Shown here piece by piece: positions 34,568 through 43,416 of a stretch of 64,000 nucleotides of DNA. The position numbers were made by a program, and so were the translations under genes. The first letter of the stretch is position 1. The number at the start of each line of letters is the position of its first letter. The notes beneath the pieces were generated by a model. It was not told where the DNA came from. It was given only the letters and a program-made list of their open reading frames with translations, and did not search any database. Source of the stretch: Bacillota bacterium (lineage in GTDB: Bacteria > Bacillota > UBA4882 > UBA8346); assembly GCA_023426245.1 (NCBI GenBank), contig JAFABB010000050.1, forward strand, positions 114,822 to 178,821. The letters are read 5' to 3'.

Positions 34568-34693
34568 ATGGCAAAACCAATTAAGATACCTAAACCAAAG
34601 AAGGGTTTAGAGAAGAAAACTCCATTAAAATCCCATTATGAACTAATCAATAAATATGCCGGGAAGCAGGAGTGTGGATATAATAAAAGGTGA
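34568..34693 (+). CDS. Possible small basic protein
   Basis: A 41-codon frame starting MAKPIKIPKPKKGLEKKTP is lysine- and proline-rich in its first half. Its stop lies in the stem of the terminator at 34685-34722, as expected for a real transcript end. The ribosome binding site is poor: AGGTGG lies only one base from the ATG and AAGGGA lies further up. I have no family for it, and it may not be translated. Confidence 0.3.
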   Translation: MAKPIKIPKPKKGLEKKTPLKSHYELINKYAGKQECGYNKR

Positions 34694-34722
34694 AGCAATA
34701 TTGTAACCATGCTTCACCTTTT
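34685..34722. terminator. Bidirectional terminator
   Basis: AAAAGGTGAAGC at 34685-34696 and GCTTCACCTTTT at 34711-34722 are perfect complements with T runs on both sides. It serves the minus-strand gene ending at 34729 and whatever is read rightward before it. Confidence 0.85.
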
Positions 34723-34728
34723 ATTGTT

Positions 34729-34932
34729 TTACCATGGTCTCCAGGGTCCAGGACCGGGTCTAGGACCAAACATAGGTCTGCATTGAGGACGTCCCCCCCA
34801 ACGCGGGTAAAAACATCGAATATTTCTTCTGGGATCACGGCATACACGCCCTTGTGGAGTCCAGATACAACTCGCCTGTTCGGTATATATGCTATTATCT
34901 ACATCTTGAGCGTACTCATCATTTTCGTTCAT
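34729..34932 (-). CDS. Small Pro/Arg/Cys-rich coat-like protein
   Basis: This 67-residue protein has an acidic N-terminus (MNENDEYAQDVDNSIY), then basic residues with four cysteines (ASCIW, VCRD, IRCF, PQCRP), and ends in GPRPGPGPWRPW. Composition and the closing Pro-Gly-Trp stretch are reminiscent of spore coat or crust proteins, but I see no specific homologue. GGGGGTGAT lies ahead of the ATG at 34932. A bidirectional terminator follows directly. From 34933 to 35229 I see no gene, only a short GC-rich hairpin near 35105. Confidence 0.6.
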   Translation of the reverse strand: MNENDEYAQDVDNSIYTEQASCIWTPQGRVCRDPRRNIRCFYPRWGGRPQCRPMFGPRPGPGPWRPW

Positions 34933-35229
34933 TTGGTTTATCACCCCCTAATTTGATATCAGGGCATAGGGTAGATACGAATAATTTGTATGATTATAAC
35001 TAGGATATCCTATGGATTAAACCTATAATATGTGATTGGATATAGTAACAATTTTTGTTTTCTTATTGGATATTGCATAGAAGAGGTGAATATAATCCGA
35101 TCAAGGCCGAGCGCTGATCATCCGTTTTTTTGTTGTCGGCTAAAATTTAACGATTAGGAATAACTGTAAACCGAGGATTAATATATAATATTTTAGGGAA
35201 TACTTCCATACAACAATGGAGGTATTATA

Positions 35230-35643
35230 ATGACAAGAGAAAATTTTTTTAAAATAGCCGGTCCCCATTTTATTTATCTACTGAATGAATCCAAAAAGAA
35301 AGCTTGGGAAGGAATTTTGCCCGAAGATGGTATAAAGGCTTTTTATAGATCAGACTGCAAGCAAAATGAAGATAGGACTTTCACAGAAACTTATTTATTT
35401 TTAACCGATAAACGTTTAATCGAAGTTGCTGTATCTGCAAATCGAATTTCCAGTGAGTCACGCAGATTCGAACCCATTAACGTCTACAAAACCTATAAAG
35501 TCAATGAATTGAGTAGTCCTGTAACTGAGGTTGAGGAAGTAAGAATTAAATATCAAAAAAATAAGCCGGAAAAAACCCTTAAAAAGCCCTCTGACAGTGG
35601 GGACGAAACAGACTTTAGAAATTTTATTCAATGTTTGGTATAA
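35230..35643 (+). CDS. Hypothetical soluble protein
   Basis: This 137-residue protein is preceded by TGGAGG at 35216-35221, eight bases before the ATG. The middle contains ETYLFLTDKRLIEVAVS, which looks like the strands of a bacterial PH-like domain, and the C-terminus is lysine-rich (KNKPEKTLKKP). I do not recognise the family. A terminator (AAGCAC/GTGCTT plus Ts) begins at the stop codon. Confidence 0.65.
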   Translation: MTRENFFKIAGPHFIYLLNESKKKAWEGILPEDGIKAFYRSDCKQNEDRTFTETYLFLTDKRLIEVAVSANRISSESRRFEPINVYKTYKVNELSSPVTEVEEVRIKYQKNKPEKTLKKPSDSGDETDFRNFIQCLV

Positions 35644-35665
35644 AGCACTTTCGGGTGCTTTTTTA
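35643..35665 (+). terminator. Terminator overlapping the preceding stop
   Basis: AAGCAC at 35643-35648 and GTGCTT at 35655-35660 pair around TTTCGG, followed by TTTT. Confidence 0.75.
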
Positions 35666-35697
35666 TTTGATATTAAAAAAGGTGAATGAAAATCGGT

Positions 35698-35729
35698 AAG
35701 GCCGAGTGCGGGTAACACTCGACCTTTTT
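35698..35729 (+). terminator. Repeated-type terminator hairpin
   Basis: AAGGCCGAGTG and CACTCGACCTT pair around CGGGTAA, followed by TTT. A nearly identical hairpin follows the next gene at 36329-36359, and a broken one (CAAGGCCGAGCG) lies at 35102, so this is a small local repeat family. Confidence 0.75.
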
Positions 35730-35824
35730 GGTTGCCCGGTATTATTTAGAGGCAAAGATTGAGTATTGAATAAATATTCCGGATAAGTTTAAACTAAATG
35801 AGCTTAAGGAGAAATTAATGACTG

Positions 35825-36304
35825 ATGTTTAAACTACCGATTGAATTGTATTATCCGGCCTTTTCTTTATTTATGATGTTTTTAGCAGTCGTATTTGTTC
35901 CGCGGGAAAAATTTAAGAGCCTTTTTTGGATTGGTTTACTTTGGGGTTATGTTTTTAGTATTCTGGCAACTCTTTTAGGTAATATTCTAAACTTATTTAG
36001 ATGGGAGCATATACAGCCATTCGGATTCTTAACTTCAGTTCAATGGTTAGATCTTGCCTGGATTTTTGCTGTTATTTTATTTTTGTACTATATCCCGGAG
36101 GATCTAGGGTGGTATGTTTATCCTGCTTATCTAATTATTTTTTCAATTGCTAGTGCGGCTTTAGATATGGTGTTTCATGAATTGGGCTTACTGACATATG
36201 TTAATTGGAATCCTTTTTGGCGATTTATTTTAGCATTGCTTTGGTTTTATGGCGCTACTCGTCACTATAATTATCAGCTAAAAAAGAAAAGAGGCGCTAT
36301 GTAA
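35825..36304 (+). CDS. Hypothetical membrane protein, paralogue of the 7.9-kb gene
   Basis: This 159-residue protein has about five hydrophobic spans and a basic C-terminus (KKKRGAM). It shares VVFVPR, GLLWG, NILNLFRW and xQPFGF with the protein at 7946-8533, in the same order. The function is unknown. AAGGAG at 35805-35810 lies 14 bases from the ATG; a four-codon frame at 35818 sits between and could be a translated leader. It is followed by a repeat-type terminator. Confidence 0.75.
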   Translation: MFKLPIELYYPAFSLFMMFLAVVFVPREKFKSLFWIGLLWGYVFSILATLLGNILNLFRWEHIQPFGFLTSVQWLDLAWIFAVILFLYYIPEDLGWYVYPAYLIIFSIASAALDMVFHELGLLTYVNWNPFWRFILALLWFYGATRHYNYQLKKKRGAM

Positions 36305-36328
36305 AGAGAAGTATATTTTCGATCGATC

Positions 36329-36359
36329 AAGGCCGAGTGGGGTAACTCTCGACCTTTTT
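36329..36359 (+). terminator. Repeated-type terminator hairpin
   Basis: AAGGCCGAG and CTCGACCTT pair around TGGGGTAACT and are followed by TTT. It is a close copy of the hairpin at 35698-35729. Confidence 0.8.
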
Positions 36360-36838
36360 GTTACCCTGTAGGGTTGGCACTCGAAACTGTAGACCAAGGC
36401 CAAGCAAAGGTATATTGCCTGGCCTGAATTTCATAATGGGAAGTTATACTTACGAAAACAGGTCCATGTTCCGGGCCATGTTTACAATGATGCTTTTGAA
36501 CTTAATCATTCAGTGCTTAACCCATGACCAGTGGGTTCTCCCTTCTTTTATCGTCCTCAACTTTTCATTTTGAGAAGCTCCTGTTCTGTTTCGGTGTTTG
36601 GTCACCCCTCAAGCTTAACAGTGGGCTCTCTTTTTTTAAAAATCTTTGCGATGTGTTACAGGACTGCTGGTTGACCAATGTAGACCCAATGTAAAAGAAA
36701 GATCATGTTGCGAACTAGCCGGAAACTGAAATGGCTGCAACCAAAAATGATTTTTTATCGGAAGGTAATAACGATATTTGATTTTTTGTGCTATGATTGT
36801 AATAGCTTTTGATCCAATATTCATCACGGGGTAAACTT
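36360..36838. other. Intergenic stretch without recognised gene
   Basis: Short open frames here lack ribosome binding sites. Around 36555-36640 GAGAAGCTC and GGGCTCTCTTTTTTT could form a long-loop terminator. Nothing else is recognised. Confidence 0.4.
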
Positions 36839-37489
36839 ATGGCAATCGTTCGGACATCATTTACAGTGGTTCGTCATGGAGAAACCGAATGGAATCTTCA
36901 AGGGCTTCATCAAGGCATTTTAGACAGCCCTCTGACTGCAAGAGGGGTAGAACAGGCACAACACGTAGCGGGGATGCTGCAAAAATTTTCTTTTGATAGA
37001 TTGTACAGCAGTGATTTGGGGCGGGCTGTGCAAACAACTCAAATCATTGCCGCTGCGGTGAAACTGGTTCCTACTTACGAACTGCGGCTTCGGGAAAGAA
37101 ATTTGGGAGATTTAGCGGGCTTGACCATCGAGCAGTTCCAGGCTGCCAATCCCGAAGCATGTGCTCAATATATCCAACGGGATCCGGACTATATCATCCC
37201 GGGAGGAGAAAGTGCAGCTCAGGCTTATGCCCGAAGCATGGCTTGTTTCGAGAAGATCGTCCAAAAACATCCGGGCGAAAGCATTTTGGTTATAACCCAT
37301 GGTTTCGTTTTGGAGTATTTGTTGCGGCATTCGTTAGGGATTCCGCTGGGTCAGAAAATACGGTTTTCACTTAAAAATTGCGGTATCAACCGTTTTGTTA
37401 AAATCGATGATCAATGGATGCTTGACACCTGGGGAGAAATCGGAACGGCCGGGATATCTCATCAAACCGTTTTTACCGTAACGTATTAA
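36839..37489 (+). CDS. Histidine phosphatase family protein (phosphoglycerate mutase-like)
   Basis: This 216-residue member of the histidine phosphatase superfamily has RHGETEWN at residues 12-19 with the phosphate-accepting histidine, SSDLGRAVQT, the acidic catalytic residue in RERNLGDLAG, and the second histidine in VITHGFVLEYL. By length and these motifs it is of the GpmB/CobC/PhoE type rather than a true glycolytic mutase; the genuine gpmA is at 56044-56793. The substrate is unknown. GGGG lies seven bases before the ATG at 36839. It is followed after 299 bases by the RND operon and seems to be monocistronic. Confidence 0.85.
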   Translation: MAIVRTSFTVVRHGETEWNLQGLHQGILDSPLTARGVEQAQHVAGMLQKFSFDRLYSSDLGRAVQTTQIIAAAVKLVPTYELRLRERNLGDLAGLTIEQFQAANPEACAQYIQRDPDYIIPGGESAAQAYARSMACFEKIVQKHPGESILVITHGFVLEYLLRHSLGIPLGQKIRFSLKNCGINRFVKIDDQWMLDTWGEIGTAGISHQTVFTVTY

Positions 37490-37788
37490 TCGATACAGTG
37501 AAATTCCAACGATTTGTTACACCCGTAGCCACCGCGAATACGCTCTCCATAACTTCTCCATAAATTGATCACAAAAAAGATACACGGAAACAGCAAAAAC
37601 AGAAATATAATATAAAATAAGAAGAGGATATTTCGGAAAGGGTTACCTTTTGGGTTTCATTATGGGATCGAGATTTGATATAATGAAGCTTTCTTTTTTT
37701 GTATTTTGAATCCAGGAGCGATTTTTTGATTCGATTTACGTTTGATATCAGAAAAGCAGACTGAAGCTGGATCGGAAAGGGGATAGGG

Positions 37789-38925
37789 ATGAAAAAAGTT
37801 TTCTTCTTTATAGTTGTCTTTGGAGGGATATTCCTGATTCTTTTCACCCTCTTTAAAAACCGGGCGGAAATGAAACAGGAAGCCAGGAATAACGGGAGCC
37901 GGGAGACTCCGGTTGCAGTGGCAACGGCCTCACAGCAGAACCTGAACAACCAATTAATCCAGACGGGATTGATTACGGCCAGCAGCGACATTAACATTGT
38001 TTCGGAACTTCAAGGCAAGGCCACGGCAGTCCTGGTCCAAGAAGGTTCTTATGTTAAAGCCGGTTCCACGATGATTAGGGTGGAAAATCAAGTTCCTGAA
38101 GCCAATTTTCTTTCGGCGCAAAATAATTATCAAAAAGCCCAAAAAGATTGGGAACGTTCCAATGATCTCCATCAGCAAGGACTGATATCGGATATTGATT
38201 TGGAATCGGCCCGCCAGGCCTTTAAAACGGCTCAGGCGCAGTTTGTTTCAGCCCAGCGTGAATATAACAACTCCTCCATTACTTCTCCTATCTCCGGTAT
38301 TGTAACTTCCATTCCGGTTGATGTAGGGACGATGCTTAGTCCCGGAATGACGGTAGCCAATGTCGTCGATATCTCTAAGCTTAAAGTAGTTTTAAACGTA
38401 GCAGAACAAGATGCTTTCCGGCTGAAGGTCGGGGATCAAGCTGAAATTGAGACGGGAATCTACCCCGGAGTCAAATTTCACGGCAAGATCGCCAGCATCA
38501 GCGTTAAGGGTGACGCAGCCCATACTTATCCCGTGAAGATCATGATACCCAATAACGGGGAACATCCCCTTAAATCGGGGATGTTCGGACAAATTACCAT
38601 CAAATTGGGGAATCAAACCACTTTAGCCATCCCCCGGAATGCTATGGTTGGGAGTACTGAAAACCCGCAAGTTTTTATCGTCGAGGATGGAAAAGCAAAG
38701 TTACGCAATATTCAGATCGGTTCGGAAATAGGTACCCATATAACCGTCCTGCAAGGAATTACCGCTGGAGAACAGGTTATCGTTAGCGGTCAAGAGGATC
38801 TGAAAGATAACGCTGCTGTTGCCATTCAAAACGATATTTTCGGTCAAGGTTCAACTCGAGGCGGCCCTCAACCGGGCGGACAAGGGGCTCGACAAAAAGG
38901 CTCACACCGACGTAACCAGGAATGA
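37789..38925 (+). CDS. RND efflux periplasmic adaptor (membrane fusion protein)
   Basis: This 378-residue membrane fusion protein links an RND pump to its exit path. An N-terminal membrane anchor spans residues 4-23. The biotinyl/lipoyl half-motifs (SELQGKATAVLVQEGSYVKAG and SPISGIVTSIPVDVGTMLSPG) flank a short coiled hairpin (NNYQKAQKDWERSNDLHQQGLI), followed by the beta-barrel and membrane-proximal domains. The tail is glycine/arginine-rich (RGGPQPGGQGARQKGSHRRNQ). AAGGGG precedes the ATG. It is followed 55 bases later by the pump gene. No TolC-like gene is in the window. Confidence 0.9.
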   Translation: MKKVFFFIVVFGGIFLILFTLFKNRAEMKQEARNNGSRETPVAVATASQQNLNNQLIQTGLITASSDINIVSELQGKATAVLVQEGSYVKAGSTMIRVENQVPEANFLSAQNNYQKAQKDWERSNDLHQQGLISDIDLESARQAFKTAQAQFVSAQREYNNSSITSPISGIVTSIPVDVGTMLSPGMTVANVVDISKLKVVLNVAEQDAFRLKVGDQAEIETGIYPGVKFHGKIASISVKGDAAHTYPVKIMIPNNGEHPLKSGMFGQITIKLGNQTTLAIPRNAMVGSTENPQVFIVEDGKAKLRNIQIGSEIGTHITVLQGITAGEQVIVSGQEDLKDNAAVAIQNDIFGQGSTRGGPQPGGQGARQKGSHRRNQE

Positions 38926-38980
38926 TTACATTTCCTATTGTTTTCAGGTAGCCGTACTCTCATTCTAAGGGGGAATACCT

Positions 38981-41900
38981 TTGACTATTACTGAGCTAGC
39001 CATTAAACGCCCCATTATCATCATTGTACTTTTTACAGCTTTAACCTTATTGGGAATTTTCGGTTATTACCAATTAAAATATGATTTGCTTCCCGGCTTG
39101 TCCATACCGATGATCAGTGTCAGCACAAGTTATCCCGGCGCTTCCGCAAGCGAAGTTGAAACTTCGGTTACCAAGCAGATTGAGGATGCGGTTTGCGGTT
39201 TGGACAAGGTTGATTCGATTTCTTCGAGCTCGCAAGAGGGTAGGTCCAGAGTCATGATCCAACTGACTCCCGACGCCAATGTTGACTTTTCTTTACAGGA
39301 TGCCCAACGTAAAGTCAATTCGGTTATCCGCAGACTTCCCGATGGAGCTCAAACTCCCGCGTTGTCCAAAGTGGATCCCAATGACCGGCCGATTATGTCC
39401 ATCGGTTTTACTTGCAATTTACCGGATACCCAGTTTTATCAATTGGTGAATGATTTCATTGAGCCCGGAATTTCAACAATGGCCGGAGTCGGTGAAGTCA
39501 ATATTATTGGCGGACGGCAGCGGGAGATTAAAGTCAACCTGGACAGCCACAGAATGGAATCCTATGGAATGTCTTCCCTCCAGGTATTAAAGGCTATTGA
39601 AGACGCAAATCTGGAGTATCCCGCCGGAACTATCAAAGATGATGACGGTCAATATGTGGTTCGAATGGCCGGGCGATTTAAATCCTTGGATGAACTTAAA
39701 AATTTAGTGGTCGGCCAGTCGGCAAATGGCGGTAATATCCGGCTTTCGAATGTTGCCGATATTCAAGACGGTAAAAAGGATATCACCCAAATCACCAGAA
39801 TTAACGGTAAAAATACCATCGCGGTCAATGTACTGAAACAATCCGACGCCAATACCGTCGATGTGAGCAGGTTAGTACGGGACGAACTCATAAAACTGGA
39901 ACGCCAATACCAGAGTGCGGGTTTGAAAGCCACAGTCATCTATGATAATTCCGGTTTCATCACCGATTCAGCCAATGCTGTCAAAGAAGATCTGTTACTT
40001 GCTATTTTGTTGGTTGCCGGTGTAATGCTGCTTTTTTTGCACAGTATCCGGAATTCGCTTATCGTGATGGTGGCAATTCCCACTTCGCTGGTGGTAACAT
40101 TCATCGGCATGTGGGCTTGCGGATTTTCACTAAATATCATCACACTGTTGGCATTATCCTTGGTTATCGGTATTTTGGTGGACGATGCCATTGTGGTTTT
40201 GGAGAACATTTACCGCCATTTGGAGCAGGGTGAGGATAGACGGACTGCGGCTTTACGGGGCCGGAATGAAATCGGTTTTACCGCACTTTCCATCACTTTG
40301 GTGGATGTGGTGGTTTATTTGCCCTTGACCCTGGTTTCCGGAATCGTTGGGGGAATGATGAAGCAGTTTTCCATCGTCATTGTTATTTCGACCTTAACCA
40401 GTTTATTCGTTTCTTTTACGATCACGCCCTTGCTGGCTTCCCGTTTCAGTAAACTTGAGCAACTGACCAAGGAGACTCTGATGGGCCGGTTCGGCGCCTG
40501 GTTTGAAAAGACCTATGCCGGTTTGACCGATGACTATCTGAAAGTGTTGAAGCTTAGCCTTGAAAATCCCGGCAAGGTTCTGCTCATTGCGGGATTGTTG
40601 TTTGCAGCAGCTTTGTCCTTAGTAACTTTTAATTTTATTGGTTCGGAATTTATGCCTCAGGCTGACCAGAGCCAGCTCTCGGTTTCCGTGATGCTGGATA
40701 CAGGGGCCAGAATCGAGCAAACCGATGCGAGGGTTCAATATATTGAACAGGCTATCAGACGAATACCTGAAGTTCAGACTGTTTATTCCAATATCGGTTC
40801 CGGAGGCTACGGGGGATCGGCCAGCGGTTATCAAGCGTCGATGACCGTGATTCTGGTTCCCAAGAATAAACGGAGCCGCAGCGCGGGCGAGATTGGACGA
40901 ATGCTTCGGGGAATGGTGGGTCATATGCCCGGAGTTAAAGTTTTCGTCTCCCAACCCAGCGTGATACCGGGCAGCGGCGGCCAGGCTCCCATTCAGGTAG
41001 CTATTACCGGGCAGAATTGGGAGGATGTATCCCAAAGTGCCGACCAGATAATGAAACTAATAGCCAGAATCCCCGGTACGTCCAGTGTCCGTTCGTCGCT
41101 CGACCCTCCTCAACCCGAACAAAGTGTTCAGGTTGATCGCGATAAAATGGCCAGTATGGGCCTAAGTATGTCAACGGTGGGTCAGACCTTACAATTGGCT
41201 TTGACTGGAAATACCGATTCTCAATTTTTAGACCGGGACGAAGCCCAATATGATATCAACGTCATGCTGGACCAGGCTGACCGGAACCACACTTCGCAAG
41301 TTGGTAACCTTACTGTTGCCAATGAGAGCGGTCAACTGGTACCTTTAAACCAGTTCGCAAAGATCGTTTCTTCCGTCGGACCTTCGGAACTTCAACGCCG
41401 GAACCGCAGATATTCGGTCACCGTCAATGCGCAGGCAGTTGGCCGGACCAGCGGTGATATCGGGAATGATATCAAAGCGGCGCTGGTGAAAGAGAAATTT
41501 CCAGTCGGCGTGAATACGATGTTTGTCGGTGCCCTTCAAAACCAGGCCAATACTTTTTTTAGTTTGGCCCTGGCTTTGCTAGCGGCGGTAGTGTTTGTAT
41601 ATTTGATTATGGCGGCGCTGTACAATTCATTTGTTTACCCTTTTGCCGTACTATTTTCAGTACCCTTGGCGATTATCGGGGCCTTGCTCGCTTTGGCCTT
41701 GACCAAAAATTCTTTAGCGGTTTTCTCGATTATGGGGATTATCATGCAGATCGGTCTGGTAAGCAAGAACGCCATTTTGCTGGTGGACTTCACCAACAAG
41801 GGACGGGCGGAAGGTCTTTCCATTCATGAGGCCTTGATGCAGGCAGGACGCGAGCGTTTACGGCCTATTTTAATGACCACCTTGACCATGATTTTCGGGA

Positions 41901-42097
41901 TGCTCCCCTTGGCGCTATCGAAAGCACCGAGCGCGGAATTTAAAAACAGTATGGGATGGGCTTTAATCGGCGGTCTAGCCTGCTCCATGGCAATGACTTT
42001 AGTGGTAGTTCCGGTTGTTTATACTATAATTGAACGTTTACGGGCAAGCGTGATGCAAAAGTTTCCAGAATCCACGGATGCGAATTGGGTTGATTGA
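38981..42097 (+). CDS. RND family efflux transporter (AcrB/MdtB-like)
   Basis: This 1038-residue proton-driven efflux pump has two homologous halves, each with six spans and a large loop. Features include the first span ending LKYDLLPGLSIPMISVS, the proton-relay aspartates in GILVDDAIVVLENIYRH on TM4, the porter-domain stretch SYPGASASEVETSVTKQIED, and SKNAILLVDFTNKGRAEG in the second half. It starts at TTG with AAGGGGG six bases before. HAE-1-type pumps export drugs, detergents or lipids. In a spore-former without an outer membrane it would export directly or through the wall; if the host is a diderm Bacillota, an outer-membrane channel is expected elsewhere. Confidence 0.93.
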   Translation: MTITELAIKRPIIIIVLFTALTLLGIFGYYQLKYDLLPGLSIPMISVSTSYPGASASEVETSVTKQIEDAVCGLDKVDSISSSSQEGRSRVMIQLTPDANVDFSLQDAQRKVNSVIRRLPDGAQTPALSKVDPNDRPIMSIGFTCNLPDTQFYQLVNDFIEPGISTMAGVGEVNIIGGRQREIKVNLDSHRMESYGMSSLQVLKAIEDANLEYPAGTIKDDDGQYVVRMAGRFKSLDELKNLVVGQSANGGNIRLSNVADIQDGKKDITQITRINGKNTIAVNVLKQSDANTVDVSRLVRDELIKLERQYQSAGLKATVIYDNSGFITDSANAVKEDLLLAILLVAGVMLLFLHSIRNSLIVMVAIPTSLVVTFIGMWACGFSLNIITLLALSLVIGILVDDAIVVLENIYRHLEQGEDRRTAALRGRNEIGFTALSITLVDVVVYLPLTLVSGIVGGMMKQFSIVIVISTLTSLFVSFTITPLLASRFSKLEQLTKETLMGRFGAWFEKTYAGLTDDYLKVLKLSLENPGKVLLIAGLLFAAALSLVTFNFIGSEFMPQADQSQLSVSVMLDTGARIEQTDARVQYIEQAIRRIPEVQTVYSNIGSGGYGGSASGYQASMTVILVPKNKRSRSAGEIGRMLRGMVGHMPGVKVFVSQPSVIPGSGGQAPIQVAITGQNWEDVSQSADQIMKLIARIPGTSSVRSSLDPPQPEQSVQVDRDKMASMGLSMSTVGQTLQLALTGNTDSQFLDRDEAQYDINVMLDQADRNHTSQVGNLTVANESGQLVPLNQFAKIVSSVGPSELQRRNRRYSVTVNAQAVGRTSGDIGNDIKAALVKEKFPVGVNTMFVGALQNQANTFFSLALALLAAVVFVYLIMAALYNSFVYPFAVLFSVPLAIIGALLALALTKNSLAVFSIMGIIMQIGLVSKNAILLVDFTNKGRAEGLSIHEALMQAGRERLRPILMTTLTMIFGMLPLALSKAPSAEFKNSMGWALIGGLACSMAMTLVVVPVVYTIIERLRASVMQKFPESTDANWVD

Positions 42098-42117
42098 AGA
42101 ATTTGAGTGAGGTGAGT

Positions 42118-42135
42118 GCGTGAACGCGTTCACGC
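42118..42135. repeat. Perfect 18-bp palindrome after the RND gene
   Basis: GCGTGAACGCGTTCACGC is its own reverse complement and is flanked by GTGA ... GCGAG. There is no T run, so it looks more like a protein-binding site or a weak hairpin than a terminator. Confidence 0.6.
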
Positions 42136-42156
42136 GCGAGAAGCCGAGAACATAAA

Positions 42157-42209
42157 AAATTCCCCTTCCTTTTAAAAATCTTTTGCAACAGCCCGGGGAA
42201 GGGGAATTT
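42157..42209. terminator. Convergent-gene terminator with a repeat end in its loop
   Basis: AAATTCCCCTTCC and GGAAGGGGAATTT form a 13-bp perfect stem with A and T runs on the two sides, suiting both converging genes. The 27-base loop contains CTTTTGCAACAGCCCGGG, close to the end of the dispersed palindromic repeats. Confidence 0.75.
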
Positions 42210-42262
42210 GGTTAGAGATTAAATTTGGTAACCCGATTCATCTTAGTTGAAGGAATAGGGGT

Positions 42263-42733
42263 TCAACCTTCAGGATCTTTACAAACATCGACCCATTCCC
42301 CGCGTGTCACTTGTTGTAAGGAATCGAGACGGATTTTTACCGCTGAGTTAGGCGATCCTCCGGCGGGGAAAACATAATCGAATTGTTTTAAGGATTGGTC
42401 AAGGTAAATTGGAAGAGGCCTTTTTAATCCAAAAGGGCAGACGCCGCCGACCGGATGGCCGGTAACTTCCAAAACTTCCTCTGCTCCAATCATTTTTGCC
42501 TTTTCTTTGAAATGTTCCTTATATTTGTGATTGTCGATCCGGGCATCCCCTTTGGCCAGGACTAAGATATCCCGCTCTTTTAAACGAAAGACCATGGTTT
42601 TGGCAATCCGCCCAGGCTCAACATCCAAAGCTTTTGCTGCCAGTTCAACTGTGGCGCTGCTGGTTTCCAATTCAATCACTTTAAGCGCCAGTTTTTCTTC
42701 GGCAAACTGGCGTTTAACGCTATCTAGGCTCAT
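42263..42733 (-). CDS. YbaK/EbsC-type aminoacyl-tRNA deacylase
   Basis: This 156-residue protein of the YbaK/ProX superfamily hydrolyses mischarged tRNA, classically Cys-tRNA-Pro. It shows the fold's TVELAAKALDVEPGRIAKTMVFR segment, the conserved catalytic lysine in VLAKGDARIDNHK, and GHPVGGVCPFGLKRPLPIYLD with the GxxP signature, plus FPAGGSPNSAVKI. An AAGGAGG lies nine bases before the ATG at 42733, which gives the normal family length; the two ATGs further upstream precede this site. It is a single gene converging with the RND operon. Confidence 0.9.
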   Translation of the reverse strand: MSLDSVKRQFAEEKLALKVIELETSSATVELAAKALDVEPGRIAKTMVFRLKERDILVLAKGDARIDNHKYKEHFKEKAKMIGAEEVLEVTGHPVGGVCPFGLKRPLPIYLDQSLKQFDYVFPAGGSPNSAVKIRLDSLQQVTRGEWVDVCKDPEG

Positions 42734-42906
42734 CCGGGGAAAGACCTCCTTGGACATAATTTGATGCATAGAAAAATATTTATTTGCGAGAGACGATGCG
42801 GGCCATGGAAATCGAAAACCTTAGCTGCTCGAAACGGCTAAGGTGAAGAGTTCATCTAAGTAAGGAGCAGAGCAAGACCGCCCAAGCAAAAGGGGTAGTG
42901 GGGAAG

Positions 42907-43200
42907 TTATTTTTTCATCTTGACTTCCACGAAATTCCAATCCCAATTTTTTAATTCCTTTTCCCAAATTTCCGGAGCGCGGTCAAAGACTACGATCTTA
43001 TTCATACCCGTGAAAAAAAAGCGGGTAGCTCCTTTATCATCCTGTTTGCGTACAATGAACGCCTGATGGCTATTGCCGTCCGGCGAATTTAATAGAATTT
43101 TGATGGCCTTCATATCATGAAAGGAAAGTTCGACCGGTTCCAAATTTTGCAGGGCTTTGGTGAGTTCAGCCAAATTGCCGGATGGTGTATTCGTATTCAT
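42907..43200 (-). CDS. Hypothetical small protein
   Basis: This 97-residue soluble protein has GGGAGGCG eight bases before its ATG. It has an N-terminal amphipathic helix (NLAELTKALQNLEP), then alternating strands (AIKILLNSPDGNSHQAFIVRKQDD, ATRFFFTGMNKIVVFDR) and a basic end. I do not recognise the family. It is convergent with nothing and divergent from the repeat tract at 43417. Confidence 0.6.
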   Translation of the reverse strand: MNTNTPSGNLAELTKALQNLEPVELSFHDMKAIKILLNSPDGNSHQAFIVRKQDDKGATRFFFTGMNKIVVFDRAPEIWEKELKNWDWNFVEVKMKK

Positions 43201-43416
43201 AAATTACGCCTCCCAATTTCATACAAACAGATTACATATTCGGCAGTAAATAAAATATTCCTGTTATGGAATTGAATTTCAGTGAATTCATTTGCCGGAT
43301 ATGCCAAAATCTAGGAGCGGGAGATAGAATGGAAATCCGGGCCCTTTTCGTGGTTCTGAATCAAAAAGGCAATTCCGTAAAAAATTCATATTTCTACGAA
43401 AAATATAAGAAAGGGG

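Noticed and set aside
36839..37489. Second glycolytic phosphoglycerate mutase
   Set aside because: The length and motifs fit the GpmB/CobC-like phosphatases, while a clear gpmA is at 56044-56793.
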